From assembly GCA_039922495.1 (NCBI GenBank), contig JBDTEO010000013.1:1-64000 (forward strand): a stretch of DNA of 64,000 nt, read 5' to 3'. Source of the stretch: JALYYC01 sp039922495. Its GTDB lineage: Bacteria > Chloroflexota > Dormibacteria > CF-121. The translations under genes were made by a program, and so were the position numbers. Within the stretch, counting starts at the first letter, position 1; every line of letters starts with the position of its first letter. This document shows, one piece after another, positions 8,511-16,851 of this stretch. The notes under the pieces were generated by a model. That model was not told the DNA's origin. It saw nothing but the letters and a program-made list of their open reading frames with translations, and did not search any database.

Positions 8511-9943
8511 TCGCGCCTCCCCGCCGTAGGCGCTGGCCACGCCGCCTCGGCCTGGTCCTCATCGCCATCATCCTGCTGCTGACGATCGACGCCTATTGGC
8601 CCGCCGGCAGCCTCGCGGTCGCCTTGTCGCCCGGCCACCCTCCGGCCAGCGATTCGGCGCTCTCCTGGCTGCGAACGGCGCATGGCCAGATCGTCGACCA
8701 GGCCGGCCGAACGGTCTTGTTGCGGGGCTTCAACGTTGATGCCCTTGTCTCGTACCCCAACGATCCGCCAGCCGGGTTCGATGACGCCGACGCGACGCTG
8801 ATGCAGCGGGCCGGCTTCGACGTCGTGCGCCTCGGCATCGACTGGGCCCAGCTGGAGCCCACGCGGGGCCGCATCGACCAGGCCTACCTCGATCGGGTGG
8901 CGTCAACCGTGGCCATGCTCAATCGGCACGGCCTGTACGTCGTGCTCGACATGCATTTCCGGTTGGGCTGGAGTCCGCGGTTCGGGTACTCGGGCGCCCC
9001 CGACTGGGCCACCCTCCCGATTCCCAACTGGAACCCGCTGCCGCAGTTCTCCTGGAGTCCTGCCCTGTCGCCGGCCGCCGTCAGTTCGGACACCTACTTC
9101 TGGCTATCGGATGACTGGAAGCACGCTTTCTACCAGACCTGGCAGGCGGTGGCTCGGCGCTTCTCGCATAACCCCGGGGTTGCCGGCTACGACATCTTCA
9201 ACGAGGCGCATCCGCTGCCGATCCCGCCACGCATCTTCGAGAAGTCGTACCTGTGGCCCATGTTCCAGCACGCCATCGAGGCGATTGGGGTGGTCGATAG
9301 CAATCATCTCTTCTTTGTCGAAGGCATCCTGTTGCTGTCGCTCAATACGGCGGTCGTCCAGCTCAAGGCGCCGAATGTCGTCTACGGGACCCATCTCTAC
9401 GAGGGCTCGCTCGTCCCCCCCTTTTGGAACGGCGACCCGACCTTTCTCGACTCACGGTTCCGGCAGCGGGTGAAGGAAGCGGCCGAGGTTCCCGCCCCGC
9501 TCTGGATTGGCGAGCTGGGCTATGACCTGACCCAGCCAGGCGCGCTCTCCTACGCCGACGCGGCGCTGAACGACGCCGACGACCTGGGCATCGGATGGGC
9601 CTGGTGGCAGTGGCGCGAAAACCGGTACTGGGGCATCGTCGACGCCAGTGGCCGGCTTGTCAATCGGGAGGCCCTGCGCCATCTGGCGCGACCCTACTTG
9701 ATCGCGGCGCCCGCCGGCGTCCATGCCGGGCGGGGCGACGCCCTCCACGGCCGGCTCCAACTCCGCGCCGACCCATCGCACGCCAACCTGCCAGTGGTCA
9801 TCGGCTGGTCGGCCGCCACCATGGCCGCACCTCGGGCCATCGCTACCTGCGTCAAGAGCTCGAGCTGGGACGCGACCACGGCCCGGCTGACGCTCGAGCT
9901 CGATCCGATCGCGGGCTGCCCGATCTCCATCGACGCGGGTTAA
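8510..9943 (+). CDS. Membrane-anchored GH5-like glycoside hydrolase
   Basis: A glycosidase of about 477 residues with a basic N-terminus (PPRRRRWPRR), one membrane anchor or signal segment (GLVLIAIILLL), then a TIM barrel. It resembles GH5 endoglycoceramidase-type enzymes: LRGFNVDAL, RLGIDWAQLEP, the acid/base in IFNEAH, the nucleophile in WIGELG, and AWWQWRENRYWG. There is no ATG/GTG/TTG start between the sucD stop and the anchor. GTG 8435 would add 25 residues that are only a shadow of sucD. ATC 8510 overlaps the sucD stop as TAATC and puts the basic cap at the N-terminus, so I favour it. The substrate is unknown. Confidence 0.8.
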   Translation: MAPPRRRRWPRRLGLVLIAIILLLTIDAYWPAGSLAVALSPGHPPASDSALSWLRTAHGQIVDQAGRTVLLRGFNVDALVSYPNDPPAGFDDADATLMQRAGFDVVRLGIDWAQLEPTRGRIDQAYLDRVASTVAMLNRHGLYVVLDMHFRLGWSPRFGYSGAPDWATLPIPNWNPLPQFSWSPALSPAAVSSDTYFWLSDDWKHAFYQTWQAVARRFSHNPGVAGYDIFNEAHPLPIPPRIFEKSYLWPMFQHAIEAIGVVDSNHLFFVEGILLLSLNTAVVQLKAPNVVYGTHLYEGSLVPPFWNGDPTFLDSRFRQRVKEAAEVPAPLWIGELGYDLTQPGALSYADAALNDADDLGIGWAWWQWRENRYWGIVDASGRLVNREALRHLARPYLIAAPAGVHAGRGDALHGRLQLRADPSHANLPVVIGWSAATMAAPRAIATCVKSSSWDATTARLTLELDPIAGCPISIDAG

Positions 9944-10028
9944 GGGTGTAACCAGCCCCGGTAGTTATAGAGGAACCCGGCAGTGGTCTGCCCGAACGGA
10001 TCGATGAATCGGTAGCAAAGGAGAGGAC

Positions 10029-10496
10029 GTGAAACGAGCCATCGTCGTCGTCCTGCTCGCCATCGCCGCCCTCGCGCTTCCCGCAACCGCGGCCGCCGCC
10101 CCCGCACGGACCAACCTGTTCGTCGCGCACCTGGTCGGCGTCCAGGAAACGCCCCCGAACGATAGCGCCGCCCAGGGCCAGGTCATCATGCACGTCAACG
10201 CCGATGGCTCCGTCAGTTACAAGCTGATCGTGGCCAACATCACCAACGTGACGATGGCCCATATCCACGTCGCTCCGCGTGGCGTGCCTGGTCCGATCAA
10301 GCAGTGGCTGTATCCGGAGGCCGGGCCGCCGCCGATGCTTCGACCGGGCCGAACCGACGGCGTGCTGGCCGAAGGCATGTTCATGCCGACCCCCGCCTTA
10401 CTCGCCGCAATCGAAAACGGCGAGGCCTACGTCAATGTGCACACGCTCCAGCATCCCGGCGGCGAGATCCGAGGGCAGCTCCGAGCCTCGCACTAA
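10029..10496 (+). CDS. Secreted CHRD-domain protein
   Basis: A 155-residue protein. A signal peptide (MKRAIVVVLLAIAALALPAT, then AAAAPA as a cleavage region) precedes a single CHRD domain: FVAHLVGVQETPP, GQVIMHVNADGSVSYKL, MAHIHVAPRG, and the C-terminal YVNVHTLQHPGGEIRGQL. CHRD domains in bacteria are extracellular and of unknown molecular role. The start GTG follows AAAGGAGAGGAC. It stands alone, followed by a strong hairpin (10507-10538). Confidence 0.88.
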   Translation: MKRAIVVVLLAIAALALPATAAAAPARTNLFVAHLVGVQETPPNDSAAQGQVIMHVNADGSVSYKLIVANITNVTMAHIHVAPRGVPGPIKQWLYPEAGPPPMLRPGRTDGVLAEGMFMPTPALLAAIENGEAYVNVHTLQHPGGEIRGQLRASH

Positions 10497-10506
10497 CCAA
10501 ATAATG

Positions 10507-10538
10507 CGGAGGGGGTCCGCTCGAGGCGGGCCCCTCCG
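10507..10538. terminator. Bidirectional hairpin between convergent genes
   Basis: CGGAGGGG (10507-10514) pairs with CCCCTCCG (10531-10538), and the inner TCCGC/GCGGG extends the stem to about 13 bp around a five-base loop. It separates the CHRD gene from a convergent small gene. There is no long T run on either side, so termination is inferred from placement and stem strength. Confidence 0.55.
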
Positions 10539-10543
10539 TGGCG

Positions 10544-10852
10544 CTACTTCCCAGGGTCGGCCCGCCGGCGCCAGAAGGCGAGCCGGCGCTCGAAGCGGCG
10601 CAACTCGGCTCGGAGGGCGACCAGGTCGGTCGACACGATCTCCCGGCTGGCGGGCTTCTCGACGCCGTCGGCAATCGCCGACTCGGCGGTCCCGATCAGG
10701 CTCCGCTTGAAATGCCTGAGCTCTTGATAGACCTGTGCCCAGTGGCGGGCGTCTTCTGGGTCGGTGGTATTCGGATCCTCGCCCTCGAGCAGGCGATCCG
10801 GGTCGACCTCGGCATCGGCGGCCCGCTTTTCCTTCGAGTCCTGCTGGCTGAT
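10544..10852 (-). CDS. Small charged protein following the carboxyltransferase, ATC start proposed
   Basis: The frame from TAG 10544 up to an in-frame TAG at 10862-10864 is open and codon use is coding-like. It encodes about 102 residues, with segments such as EDARHWAQVYQELRHFKRSL and, near the end, LRRFERRLAFWRRRADPGK, rich in charged residues and probably helical. No ATG/GTG/TTG occurs in its first half. TAGACT (10859-10864) lies 6 bases before ATC 10852, the same geometry as the leaderless starts elsewhere here. It lies 24 bases after the carboxyltransferase gene, like the small epsilon/AccE partners in Actinobacteria, but I see no proven homology. Function unknown. Confidence 0.6.
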   Translation of the reverse strand: MSQQDSKEKRAADAEVDPDRLLEGEDPNTTDPEDARHWAQVYQELRHFKRSLIGTAESAIADGVEKPASREIVSTDLVALRAELRRFERRLAFWRRRADPGK

Positions 10853-10858
10853 GACTGC

Positions 10859-10864
10859 AGTCTA
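10859..10864 (-). promoter_or_regulatory. -10 box, leaderless start of the small charged protein
   Basis: On the minus strand TAGACT is followed by six bases and then ATC at 10852. The box includes the only stop codon that bounds the frame upstream, so the start cannot lie before it. Confidence 0.45.
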
Positions 10865-10875
10865 GGGCGGCCTCG

Positions 10876-12429
10876 CTAAACGGGAAAGACGCCGTGCTTG
10901 CGGTTGACCCGCGGGCGCTGGCTGGTGGCGTAGGCGTGAAAGCGCGCGGCCAGCTCGGCCCGTAGATCGGTGGGCGCCACCACGGCATCCACGACCAGGT
11001 CGGACGCGAGCCGGTAGAGGTCGATGTCTTCCCGGTACTCGTCCTGCAGCTTCTTGACGAAGGCGGGCCGCTCGGCGTCGGGAACTTCCTGGATCTTGTT
11101 GAAGAACACGGCGTTGACCGCGGCGCTCGGTCCCATGACGCCGATCATCGCGGTGGGTAGGGCAAGGGTGGCGTCGGCCTCGAACGCCGGTCCCGCCATC
11201 GCGTAGAGGCCGGCGCCGTAGGCCTTGCGCACGATGACCGACACCTTCGGGACGGTGGCTTCCGAGACGGCGGCGATCATCTTGGCCCCATGCCGGATGA
11301 TGCCCTGCCGCTCGACCTTGGTGCCGATCATGAACCCGGGGACGTCGGCGAGGAACAGCAGCGGAAGGTTGAAGGCATCGCAGAGCCAGATAAAGCGCGC
11401 CGCCTTGTCGGCGGAGTCGACGAAGAGGATTCCCCCCTTGTGCATCGGCTGGTTGGCCACGATGCCGATGACGCGTCCATCGATCCGTCCGAGCCCGCAG
11501 ATGATCTCGCGCGCGAACAGCTTCTTGATCTCGAGGAAGCTGCCCTCGTCGACCAGCCCGTCGATGACGCGCTGCATGTCGAAGGCCCTGCCCTCATCGG
11601 CCGGGACGAGCCCCTCGAGCTCGATCCCCGGAGCGGGTGGCGACGCCGGCGCCGGGAGCGGTCGCTCCTGGCTGTTCTGCGGGAAGTAGCCGACGTACCG
11701 TCGGCCGAACGCGATCGCCTCTTCCTCCGAGGTTACCAGGACATCTCCACACCCACTCTGTTCGCAGTGCATGCGGGCGCCGCCCATCTCCTCGAGGCTG
11801 ACCTTTTCCCCGATCACCATTTCCGCCATCCGCGGCGAGCCCAGGTACATGCTGGCATGGCCCTCGACCATGACGGTCACGTCGCAGAAGGCCGGGATAT
11901 AGGCACCGCCGGCGGCCGACGGGCCGAACAGCAGGCAGATCTGGGGGACGACGCCGGAGAGCTGCACCTGCTGGTAAAAGATGCGGCCCGCATGCCGCCG
12001 GCCGGGGAACATGTGCACCTGCTCGGTGATGCGGGCGCCGGCCGAGTCGACCAGGTAGAACATCGGCACCCGGAGCCGCTCCGCGGTTTCCTGGATGCGG
12101 ATGATCTTTTCCACCGTGCGGGGCCCCCATGACCCGGCTTTGACGGTTGGGTCGTTGGCCATCACGCAGACCGTGCGTCCCTCGATCTGGCCGATGACGG
12201 TGACCACCCCATCGGCCCCGTATCCCGGTTCGTTGCTGTGCGCGAGCAGCCCGTCCTCGACCTGGTATTCCGGGTCGAGCAGCAGCTCCAGGCGGCGGCG
12301 CACCGGCAGCTTGCCCTCGCCTCGGAGCTTCTCGGCGTAGCGGGCCGATCCGCCGGCGCGTGCGGCGTCGACCCGCGAGCCGAGATCGTCGTGCGCCGGC
12401 TTCGAGTCTTGCGGCTCAGCGGCGGCCAT
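10876..12429 (-). CDS. Acyl-CoA carboxylase carboxyltransferase (beta) subunit
   Basis: A 517-residue carboxyltransferase of the actinobacterial acyl-CoA carboxylase beta family, clearly diverged from the pccB at 4943. Motifs are VDSAGARITEQVH and GPSAAGGAYIPAF in the N-terminal half and RKAYGAGLYAMAG in the C-terminal half. The substrate may be methylcrotonyl-, geranyl- or another acyl-CoA; the adjacent divergent thiolase and dehydrogenases point to branched or medium-chain acid breakdown. No alpha (biotin carboxylase) subunit is nearby. ATG 12429 is preceded on the minus strand by TAGCGT at 6 bases, so leaderless translation is likely. Confidence 0.9.
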   Translation of the reverse strand: MAAAEPQDSKPAHDDLGSRVDAARAGGSARYAEKLRGEGKLPVRRRLELLLDPEYQVEDGLLAHSNEPGYGADGVVTVIGQIEGRTVCVMANDPTVKAGSWGPRTVEKIIRIQETAERLRVPMFYLVDSAGARITEQVHMFPGRRHAGRIFYQQVQLSGVVPQICLLFGPSAAGGAYIPAFCDVTVMVEGHASMYLGSPRMAEMVIGEKVSLEEMGGARMHCEQSGCGDVLVTSEEEAIAFGRRYVGYFPQNSQERPLPAPASPPAPGIELEGLVPADEGRAFDMQRVIDGLVDEGSFLEIKKLFAREIICGLGRIDGRVIGIVANQPMHKGGILFVDSADKAARFIWLCDAFNLPLLFLADVPGFMIGTKVERQGIIRHGAKMIAAVSEATVPKVSVIVRKAYGAGLYAMAGPAFEADATLALPTAMIGVMGPSAAVNAVFFNKIQEVPDAERPAFVKKLQDEYREDIDLYRLASDLVVDAVVAPTDLRAELAARFHAYATSQRPRVNRKHGVFPV

Positions 12430-12435
12430 GCGGAC

Positions 12436-12441
12436 ACGCTA
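12436..12441 (-). promoter_or_regulatory. -10 box, leaderless start of the carboxyltransferase
   Basis: Minus-strand TAGCGT sits 6 bases before ATG 12429. It lies back-to-back with the thiolase promoter (12486-12491), so both units share a 68-base divergent region. Confidence 0.45.
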
Positions 12442-12485
12442 CCGTATACGGCCGGCGTTTGGCCGGTGAGCGGCAGGTGGCTCCC

Positions 12486-12491
12486 TAGAAT
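12486..12491 (+). promoter_or_regulatory. -10 box, leaderless start of the thiolase operon
   Basis: TAGAAT ends 6 bases before GTG 12498, with no Shine-Dalgarno in between, predicting a leaderless mRNA. Confidence 0.5.
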
Positions 12492-12497
12492 GACATC

Positions 12498-13685
12498 GTG
12501 GAGGACGTGGTGTTGGTCGCGGCCGCGCGGACACCATTCGGCAAGCTCGGCGGGGCGCTCGCCTCCCTCCCCGCGCCGGAGTTGGGCGCCGCAGTGATCC
12601 GCGAGGTCCTCGGCCGCACGCACCTTCCGGGTGCCGACGTCGACCAGGTGATCATGGGCACCGTGCTGACCGCCGGGATGGGCCAGATTCCCGCCCGGCA
12701 GGCCGCCATCAAGGCCGGGCTGCCGACCACGGTCTCGGCCCTGACGGTCAACAAGGTGTGCGCCTCGTCCCTGAAGGCGGTCAACCTGGCCGCCCTGTTG
12801 ATTCGCAACGGTGACGCGAAGGTCGTCGTGGCCGGCGGCATGGAGAGCATGAGCCAGGCCCCCTACCTGCTCGAGAAGGCCCGATTCGGGTACCGACTCG
12901 GCGACGGCGCCCTGGTCGACAGCATGGTTCACGACGGGTTGATCGATCCGGCGAACGGGTGCCACATGGCGGTCGAAGGCAGCAACGTGGCTCGAGAGTT
13001 CGAGGTGTCGCGCGAACGCCAGGACGCGTACGCCTTCCAGAGCCAGCAACGCTACGCGGCGGCGCTCGCCGCGGGACGCTTTCGCGAGGAACTGGTTCCG
13101 ATTGCAGTGGCCGGACCGAAGGGCGCCACGACCAGCGTCGCCGCGGACGAGCAACCCAGGCCCGAGACGTCGCTCGAGGCGCTCGCCCGACTCAAGCCGG
13201 TCTTCCAGGAGGACGGGACGGTCACCGCCGGTAACGCGCCCGCTGTCAACGACGGCGCGACCGCCATCCTGCTGATGAGTGCCGCGGAGGCGCGCCGGCG
13301 AGACCTGCCCGTGCTCGCGCAGTGGGTGGCGTATGGTGAATCGGCCGCCGACACCCCGTACCTGGCGACGGTCCCCGCCTCGTCGATCCAGGCAGCGCTG
13401 AAAAAGGCCGGGCTTGTGGTCAGCGACGTGGATCTCTTCGAGATCAACGAGGCGTTCGCCGCGGTGGCCTGCACCGCCACCGACCTCCTCGGGGTGGATG
13501 AGGAGCGGGTCAATGTGGATGGCGGCGCGCTCGCGGTCGGGCATCCGATCGGGGCCTCGGGCGCCCGCATCTTGATGCACCTGGTCTACGAGCTGCGCCG
13601 TCGAAAGGGGTCCTACGGGGCGGCGGGCATCTGCTCTGGCATGGCGCAGGGCGAGGCGACCATCGTCCGCATCGCCGCGGCATGA
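12498..13685 (+). CDS. Thiolase (acetyl-CoA C-acyltransferase)
   Basis: A 395-residue thiolase of normal length. The acylated Cys88 is in VNKVCASSLKA, the active His in GGALAVGHPIGASGARI, and the second Cys in GICSGMAQGEA. It either cleaves 3-ketoacyl-CoA or condenses acetyl-CoA. The start GTG is set by the TAGAAT box 6 bases upstream. It heads a four-gene operon (overlaps of 4, 1 and 4 bases) with two acyl-CoA dehydrogenases and a 3-hydroxyacyl-CoA dehydrogenase, forming a nearly complete beta-oxidation set. An enoyl-CoA hydratase is missing from the window. Confidence 0.93.
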   Translation: MEDVVLVAAARTPFGKLGGALASLPAPELGAAVIREVLGRTHLPGADVDQVIMGTVLTAGMGQIPARQAAIKAGLPTTVSALTVNKVCASSLKAVNLAALLIRNGDAKVVVAGGMESMSQAPYLLEKARFGYRLGDGALVDSMVHDGLIDPANGCHMAVEGSNVAREFEVSRERQDAYAFQSQQRYAAALAAGRFREELVPIAVAGPKGATTSVAADEQPRPETSLEALARLKPVFQEDGTVTAGNAPAVNDGATAILLMSAAEARRRDLPVLAQWVAYGESAADTPYLATVPASSIQAALKKAGLVVSDVDLFEINEAFAAVACTATDLLGVDEERVNVDGGALAVGHPIGASGARILMHLVYELRRRKGSYGAAGICSGMAQGEATIVRIAAA

Positions 13686-14824
13686 ACCTCGGGCTCTCCG
13701 CCGAGCAAGAGGAGGTTCGCCGGCTCGCCAGGGACTTCGCCGAGCGTGAGGTCAAGCCGCGAGCGGAGGCGATCGACCGCACCCTCGAGTTTCCGCGAGA
13801 CCTGGTCGACAAGGCCGGTGAGCTCGGCTTGCTCGGGATGCTGGTCCCCGAGGCCTTTGGTGGGGCCGGTCTCGACCATTTGTCCTTTGCCATCTTCATC
13901 GAGGAGCTGGCGAAGTTCAGTGGCAGCACCGCCGTCATCGTCGACGTGCATACCTCGGTGGGGACGGAACCGATCGTGCTCTTCGGGTCGGACGAGCAAC
14001 AGCGGCGCTGGCTTCCCGACCTCGCCCACGGAAAGACGCTGGCGGCCTTCGCGCTGACCGAACCGGAAGCAGGATCTGACGCGGCGCACCTGAAGACCAC
14101 AGCCGCGCGTCGTGGGGCCGGGTATCGCTTGAACGGGAGCAAGATCTTCATCACCAATGCCGGGGAGGCGGATTGCTACATCGTGATGGCCGCCACCAGC
14201 CCGGGATCCGGCGCGGCGGGCGTGACGGCGTTCGTCGTCCAGGGGGACAACCCGGGCATGGAGGTCGGCCCGCCCTTCAAGAAGATGGGTCTGAACGGGT
14301 CGGCCATCGCCGAGGTCTTCTTCAAGGACTGCGACGTCGCGGAGGCAGATCGGCTGGGTGCGGAGGGAGAGGGGTTTCGGATCGCGATGCGCGCCCTCGA
14401 CAGCGGTCGCATCGGGATCAGCGCCCAGGCGGTGGGCCTGGCCCAGGGCGCCCTCGACGACGCCGTCGCCTATGTAAAAGAGCGCAAACAGTTCGGCAAG
14501 CCGATTGCCGACCTCCAGACGATCCAGAACAAGATCGCCGACATGGCCGTCAAGGTCAGGGCGGCGCGGTGGATGACCTGGAACGCTGCCGCGCGCTGTG
14601 ATGCCGGGGTCCCCTTCACGCGTGAGGCGTCGATGGCGAAGCTGTACGCCACCGACGCGGCGATGGAGGTCACCCTCGATGCGCTGCAGGTGTTCGGCGG
14701 CTACGGCTACCTGGAGGAATACCCGATGGCGCGGCGTGTGCGCGACGCCAAGGCGTGCCAGATCTACGAGGGCACCAACCAGATCCAACGGATCGTGATC
14801 GCGCGCGAGGTCCTGTCCGCCTGA
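13682..14824 (+). CDS. Acyl-CoA dehydrogenase (first of tandem pair)
   Basis: A 380-residue FAD-dependent acyl-CoA dehydrogenase. Typical segments are ALTEPEAGSDAA (flavin/substrate loop), GSKIFITNAGEAD, GRIGISAQAVGLAQGAL, and the catalytic glutamate in YEGTNQIQR (about residue 363), the position used by short-chain and butyryl-CoA type enzymes. It forms the 2,3-double bond and hands electrons to ETF, which is not encoded here. The start ATG overlaps the thiolase stop (ATGA). Confidence 0.93.
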   Translation: MNLGLSAEQEEVRRLARDFAEREVKPRAEAIDRTLEFPRDLVDKAGELGLLGMLVPEAFGGAGLDHLSFAIFIEELAKFSGSTAVIVDVHTSVGTEPIVLFGSDEQQRRWLPDLAHGKTLAAFALTEPEAGSDAAHLKTTAARRGAGYRLNGSKIFITNAGEADCYIVMAATSPGSGAAGVTAFVVQGDNPGMEVGPPFKKMGLNGSAIAEVFFKDCDVAEADRLGAEGEGFRIAMRALDSGRIGISAQAVGLAQGALDDAVAYVKERKQFGKPIADLQTIQNKIADMAVKVRAARWMTWNAAARCDAGVPFTREASMAKLYATDAAMEVTLDALQVFGGYGYLEEYPMARRVRDAKACQIYEGTNQIQRIVIAREVLSA

Positions 14825-15981
14825 TGGATTTCCGGCTCAGCGAGGAACAGCAGCAGATTCGCGACATGGTCCACGACCTGTGCCTGGAGCGAGTCCAGCC
14901 GAGGGCGGCGGCGATCGACGAGTCCGGTGAGTTTCCCTGGGACATCAAGGAGCTCTTTAAGAAGCACGACATCCTCGCCATTCCCTTCACGCATGAGTAC
15001 GGAGGCGTGAGTGGCAGTGCCGTGACGCTGATTCTCGCCGTCGAGGAGATCAGTAAGTTCTGCGCGACCTCTTCGCTGATCCTCAGCGTGCAGTCCCTGG
15101 GAAGTCTCCCAATCTGGCTTGCCGGAACCGACGAGCAGAAGCGGAAGTACCTGCCGCCGCTGGCGCGGGGCGAGCAGCTCGCCGCCTATGCCCTGACCGA
15201 GCCGGGCTCCGGGTCAGACGCCGGTGGGATGCGCACGCGCGCGATCAGGCACGGCGACACCTATGTGATCAACGGTTCCAAGACCTTCATCACCGGGGGT
15301 AGTGTCGCCGATACGATCGTGGTCTTTGCCCGCACCGACCAGGATGGCCAGGGGGCCGCCCGCAACATCTCGGCGTTCGTGGTCGAGAAGACCATGCCCG
15401 GGTTCAAGGTGGGCAAGCTCGAGAAGAAGCTCGGCATCCGTGGCTCGCCGACCGCGCAGTTGTTTTTCGAGGATCTCGCGGTACCGGCCGCCAACCGGCT
15501 GGGCAACGAGAACGACGGGTTCAAGCTCGCGATGCGGGTGTTGGATCACTCCAGGCCGGGGATCGCCGCCCAGGCGCTGGGGATTGCCGAAGGCGCCTTC
15601 GACCTCGCGCGCCGGTATGCCCTGGAGCGCCATCAGTTCGGCAAGGCGATCGCGGAGTTCCAGGGAATCCAGTTTATGCTCGCCGATATGGCGACCCAGA
15701 TCGAGGCCGCGCGGGCGCTCACGTACGCCGCCGGCGACGCGATCGACCGGAATCTGGCGGACATCAATGTCAGCTCGGCGATGGCCAAGGTCTGCGCCTC
15801 GGACACGGCCATGCGGGTCACCACCGACGCCGTGCAGATCCTGGGCGGCTACGGATACCTGCGCGATTTTCCGGCCGAGCGCATGATGCGAGACGCCAAA
15901 ATCACCCAGATTTACGAGGGCACCAATGAGATTCAGCGGCTCGTGATCGCCCGCGGGACATTAAAGGAGACCAGGCCGTGA
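14824..15981 (+). CDS. Acyl-CoA dehydrogenase (second of tandem pair)
   Basis: A 385-residue paralogue of the preceding gene with the same layout: ALTEPGSGSDAG, GSKTFITGGSVAD, and the catalytic Glu in YEGTNEIQR (about 365). ATG 14824 overlaps the upstream stop (TGATG); an earlier in-frame ATG at 14755 lies inside the neighbour and is rejected. Two dehydrogenases side by side suggest two acyl chain types, for example straight and branched, but specificity cannot be read from the sequence by eye. Confidence 0.93.
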   Translation: MDFRLSEEQQQIRDMVHDLCLERVQPRAAAIDESGEFPWDIKELFKKHDILAIPFTHEYGGVSGSAVTLILAVEEISKFCATSSLILSVQSLGSLPIWLAGTDEQKRKYLPPLARGEQLAAYALTEPGSGSDAGGMRTRAIRHGDTYVINGSKTFITGGSVADTIVVFARTDQDGQGAARNISAFVVEKTMPGFKVGKLEKKLGIRGSPTAQLFFEDLAVPAANRLGNENDGFKLAMRVLDHSRPGIAAQALGIAEGAFDLARRYALERHQFGKAIAEFQGIQFMLADMATQIEAARALTYAAGDAIDRNLADINVSSAMAKVCASDTAMRVTTDAVQILGGYGYLRDFPAERMMRDAKITQIYEGTNEIQRLVIARGTLKETRP

Positions 15982-16847
15982 AGCAACTCTACGTCGCCGG
16001 CGCCGGACTGATGGGCGCCGGCATCGCCCAGACCGCGATCACCTGTGGATTCGATGTCCTGCTGCGCGACGTGGACGAGGTCGTGGTCAGTCGCGGGCTT
16101 GACAGCATCACGAAGCGGTTGGAGCGGCAGGTCCAGGGAGGCAAGCTCGATGCCGGGAAGCGGGATGCCTCGCTCGCCCGCTTGCACACCACTACCTCGC
16201 TCGAGGCCGCCGGCCGCGCCGATGTCGTGATCGAGGCGATCACCGAGAGCTTCGACGCCAAGCGTGAACTGTTCAAGCGGCTCGATGGGATCTGCAAGGA
16301 GGAGGCCATTCTGGCCAGCAACACCTCCTCGATCCCGATCACGAGGATGGCCGCGGTGACCCGACGTCCCGACCGCTTTATCGGCATGCACTTCTTCAAC
16401 CCGGTGCCGGTCATGCCGCTGGTCGAGATCACCCGGGGCCGGGATACCTCGGAGGCGACCCTGGACACGACGCTCGAGCTCGCCAAGACCCTCGGCAAGA
16501 CCCCGATCACCTCGTTGGATTACCCCGGGTTCATCGTCAACCGGATGCTCGTGCCATTCATCAACGAGGCGATCCGAGCTCTGATGGAGGGGCTCGGGAC
16601 GAGAGAGGACATCGATCAGGGGGCCAAGCTCGGGCTGCACCACCCGATGGGCCCGCTGGAGCTGGCCGATTTTGTCGGCCTGGACACGCACCTGTATATC
16701 TGCGGCGTGCTCTACGAGGGGCTGCATGACGCGCGCTTCGCCGCGCCCGCGCTGCTCCAGCAGCTGGTCGACGCCGGGCACTACGGGCGCAAATCTGGGC
16801 GGGGCTTCTACCGGTACAGCCCGGAAGGCACCCGCCTGCCCGACTGA
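15978..16847 (+). CDS. hbd: 3-hydroxyacyl-CoA (3-hydroxybutyryl-CoA) dehydrogenase
   Basis: A 289-residue NAD-dependent enzyme, the stand-alone length typical of 3-hydroxybutyryl-CoA dehydrogenase. A Rossmann motif (VAGAGLMGAGIAQ) starts the protein; the catalytic His lies in GMHFFNPVPVMPLVE, and the C-terminal helical domain contains GFIVNRMLVPFINEA and HHPMGPLELADFVGLD. GTG 15978 overlaps the dehydrogenase stop (GTGA) and AAAGGAG precedes it. It is the last gene of the thiolase operon. Confidence 0.94.
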   Translation: MKQLYVAGAGLMGAGIAQTAITCGFDVLLRDVDEVVVSRGLDSITKRLERQVQGGKLDAGKRDASLARLHTTTSLEAAGRADVVIEAITESFDAKRELFKRLDGICKEEAILASNTSSIPITRMAAVTRRPDRFIGMHFFNPVPVMPLVEITRGRDTSEATLDTTLELAKTLGKTPITSLDYPGFIVNRMLVPFINEAIRALMEGLGTREDIDQGAKLGLHHPMGPLELADFVGLDTHLYICGVLYEGLHDARFAAPALLQQLVDAGHYGRKSGRGFYRYSPEGTRLPD

Positions 16848-16851
16848 CGGG

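Noticed and set aside
13613..14788. 391-codon minus-strand frame opposite the first acyl-CoA dehydrogenase
   Set aside because: Shadow frame without domains; the plus-strand dehydrogenase is fully supported by motifs and operon overlaps.
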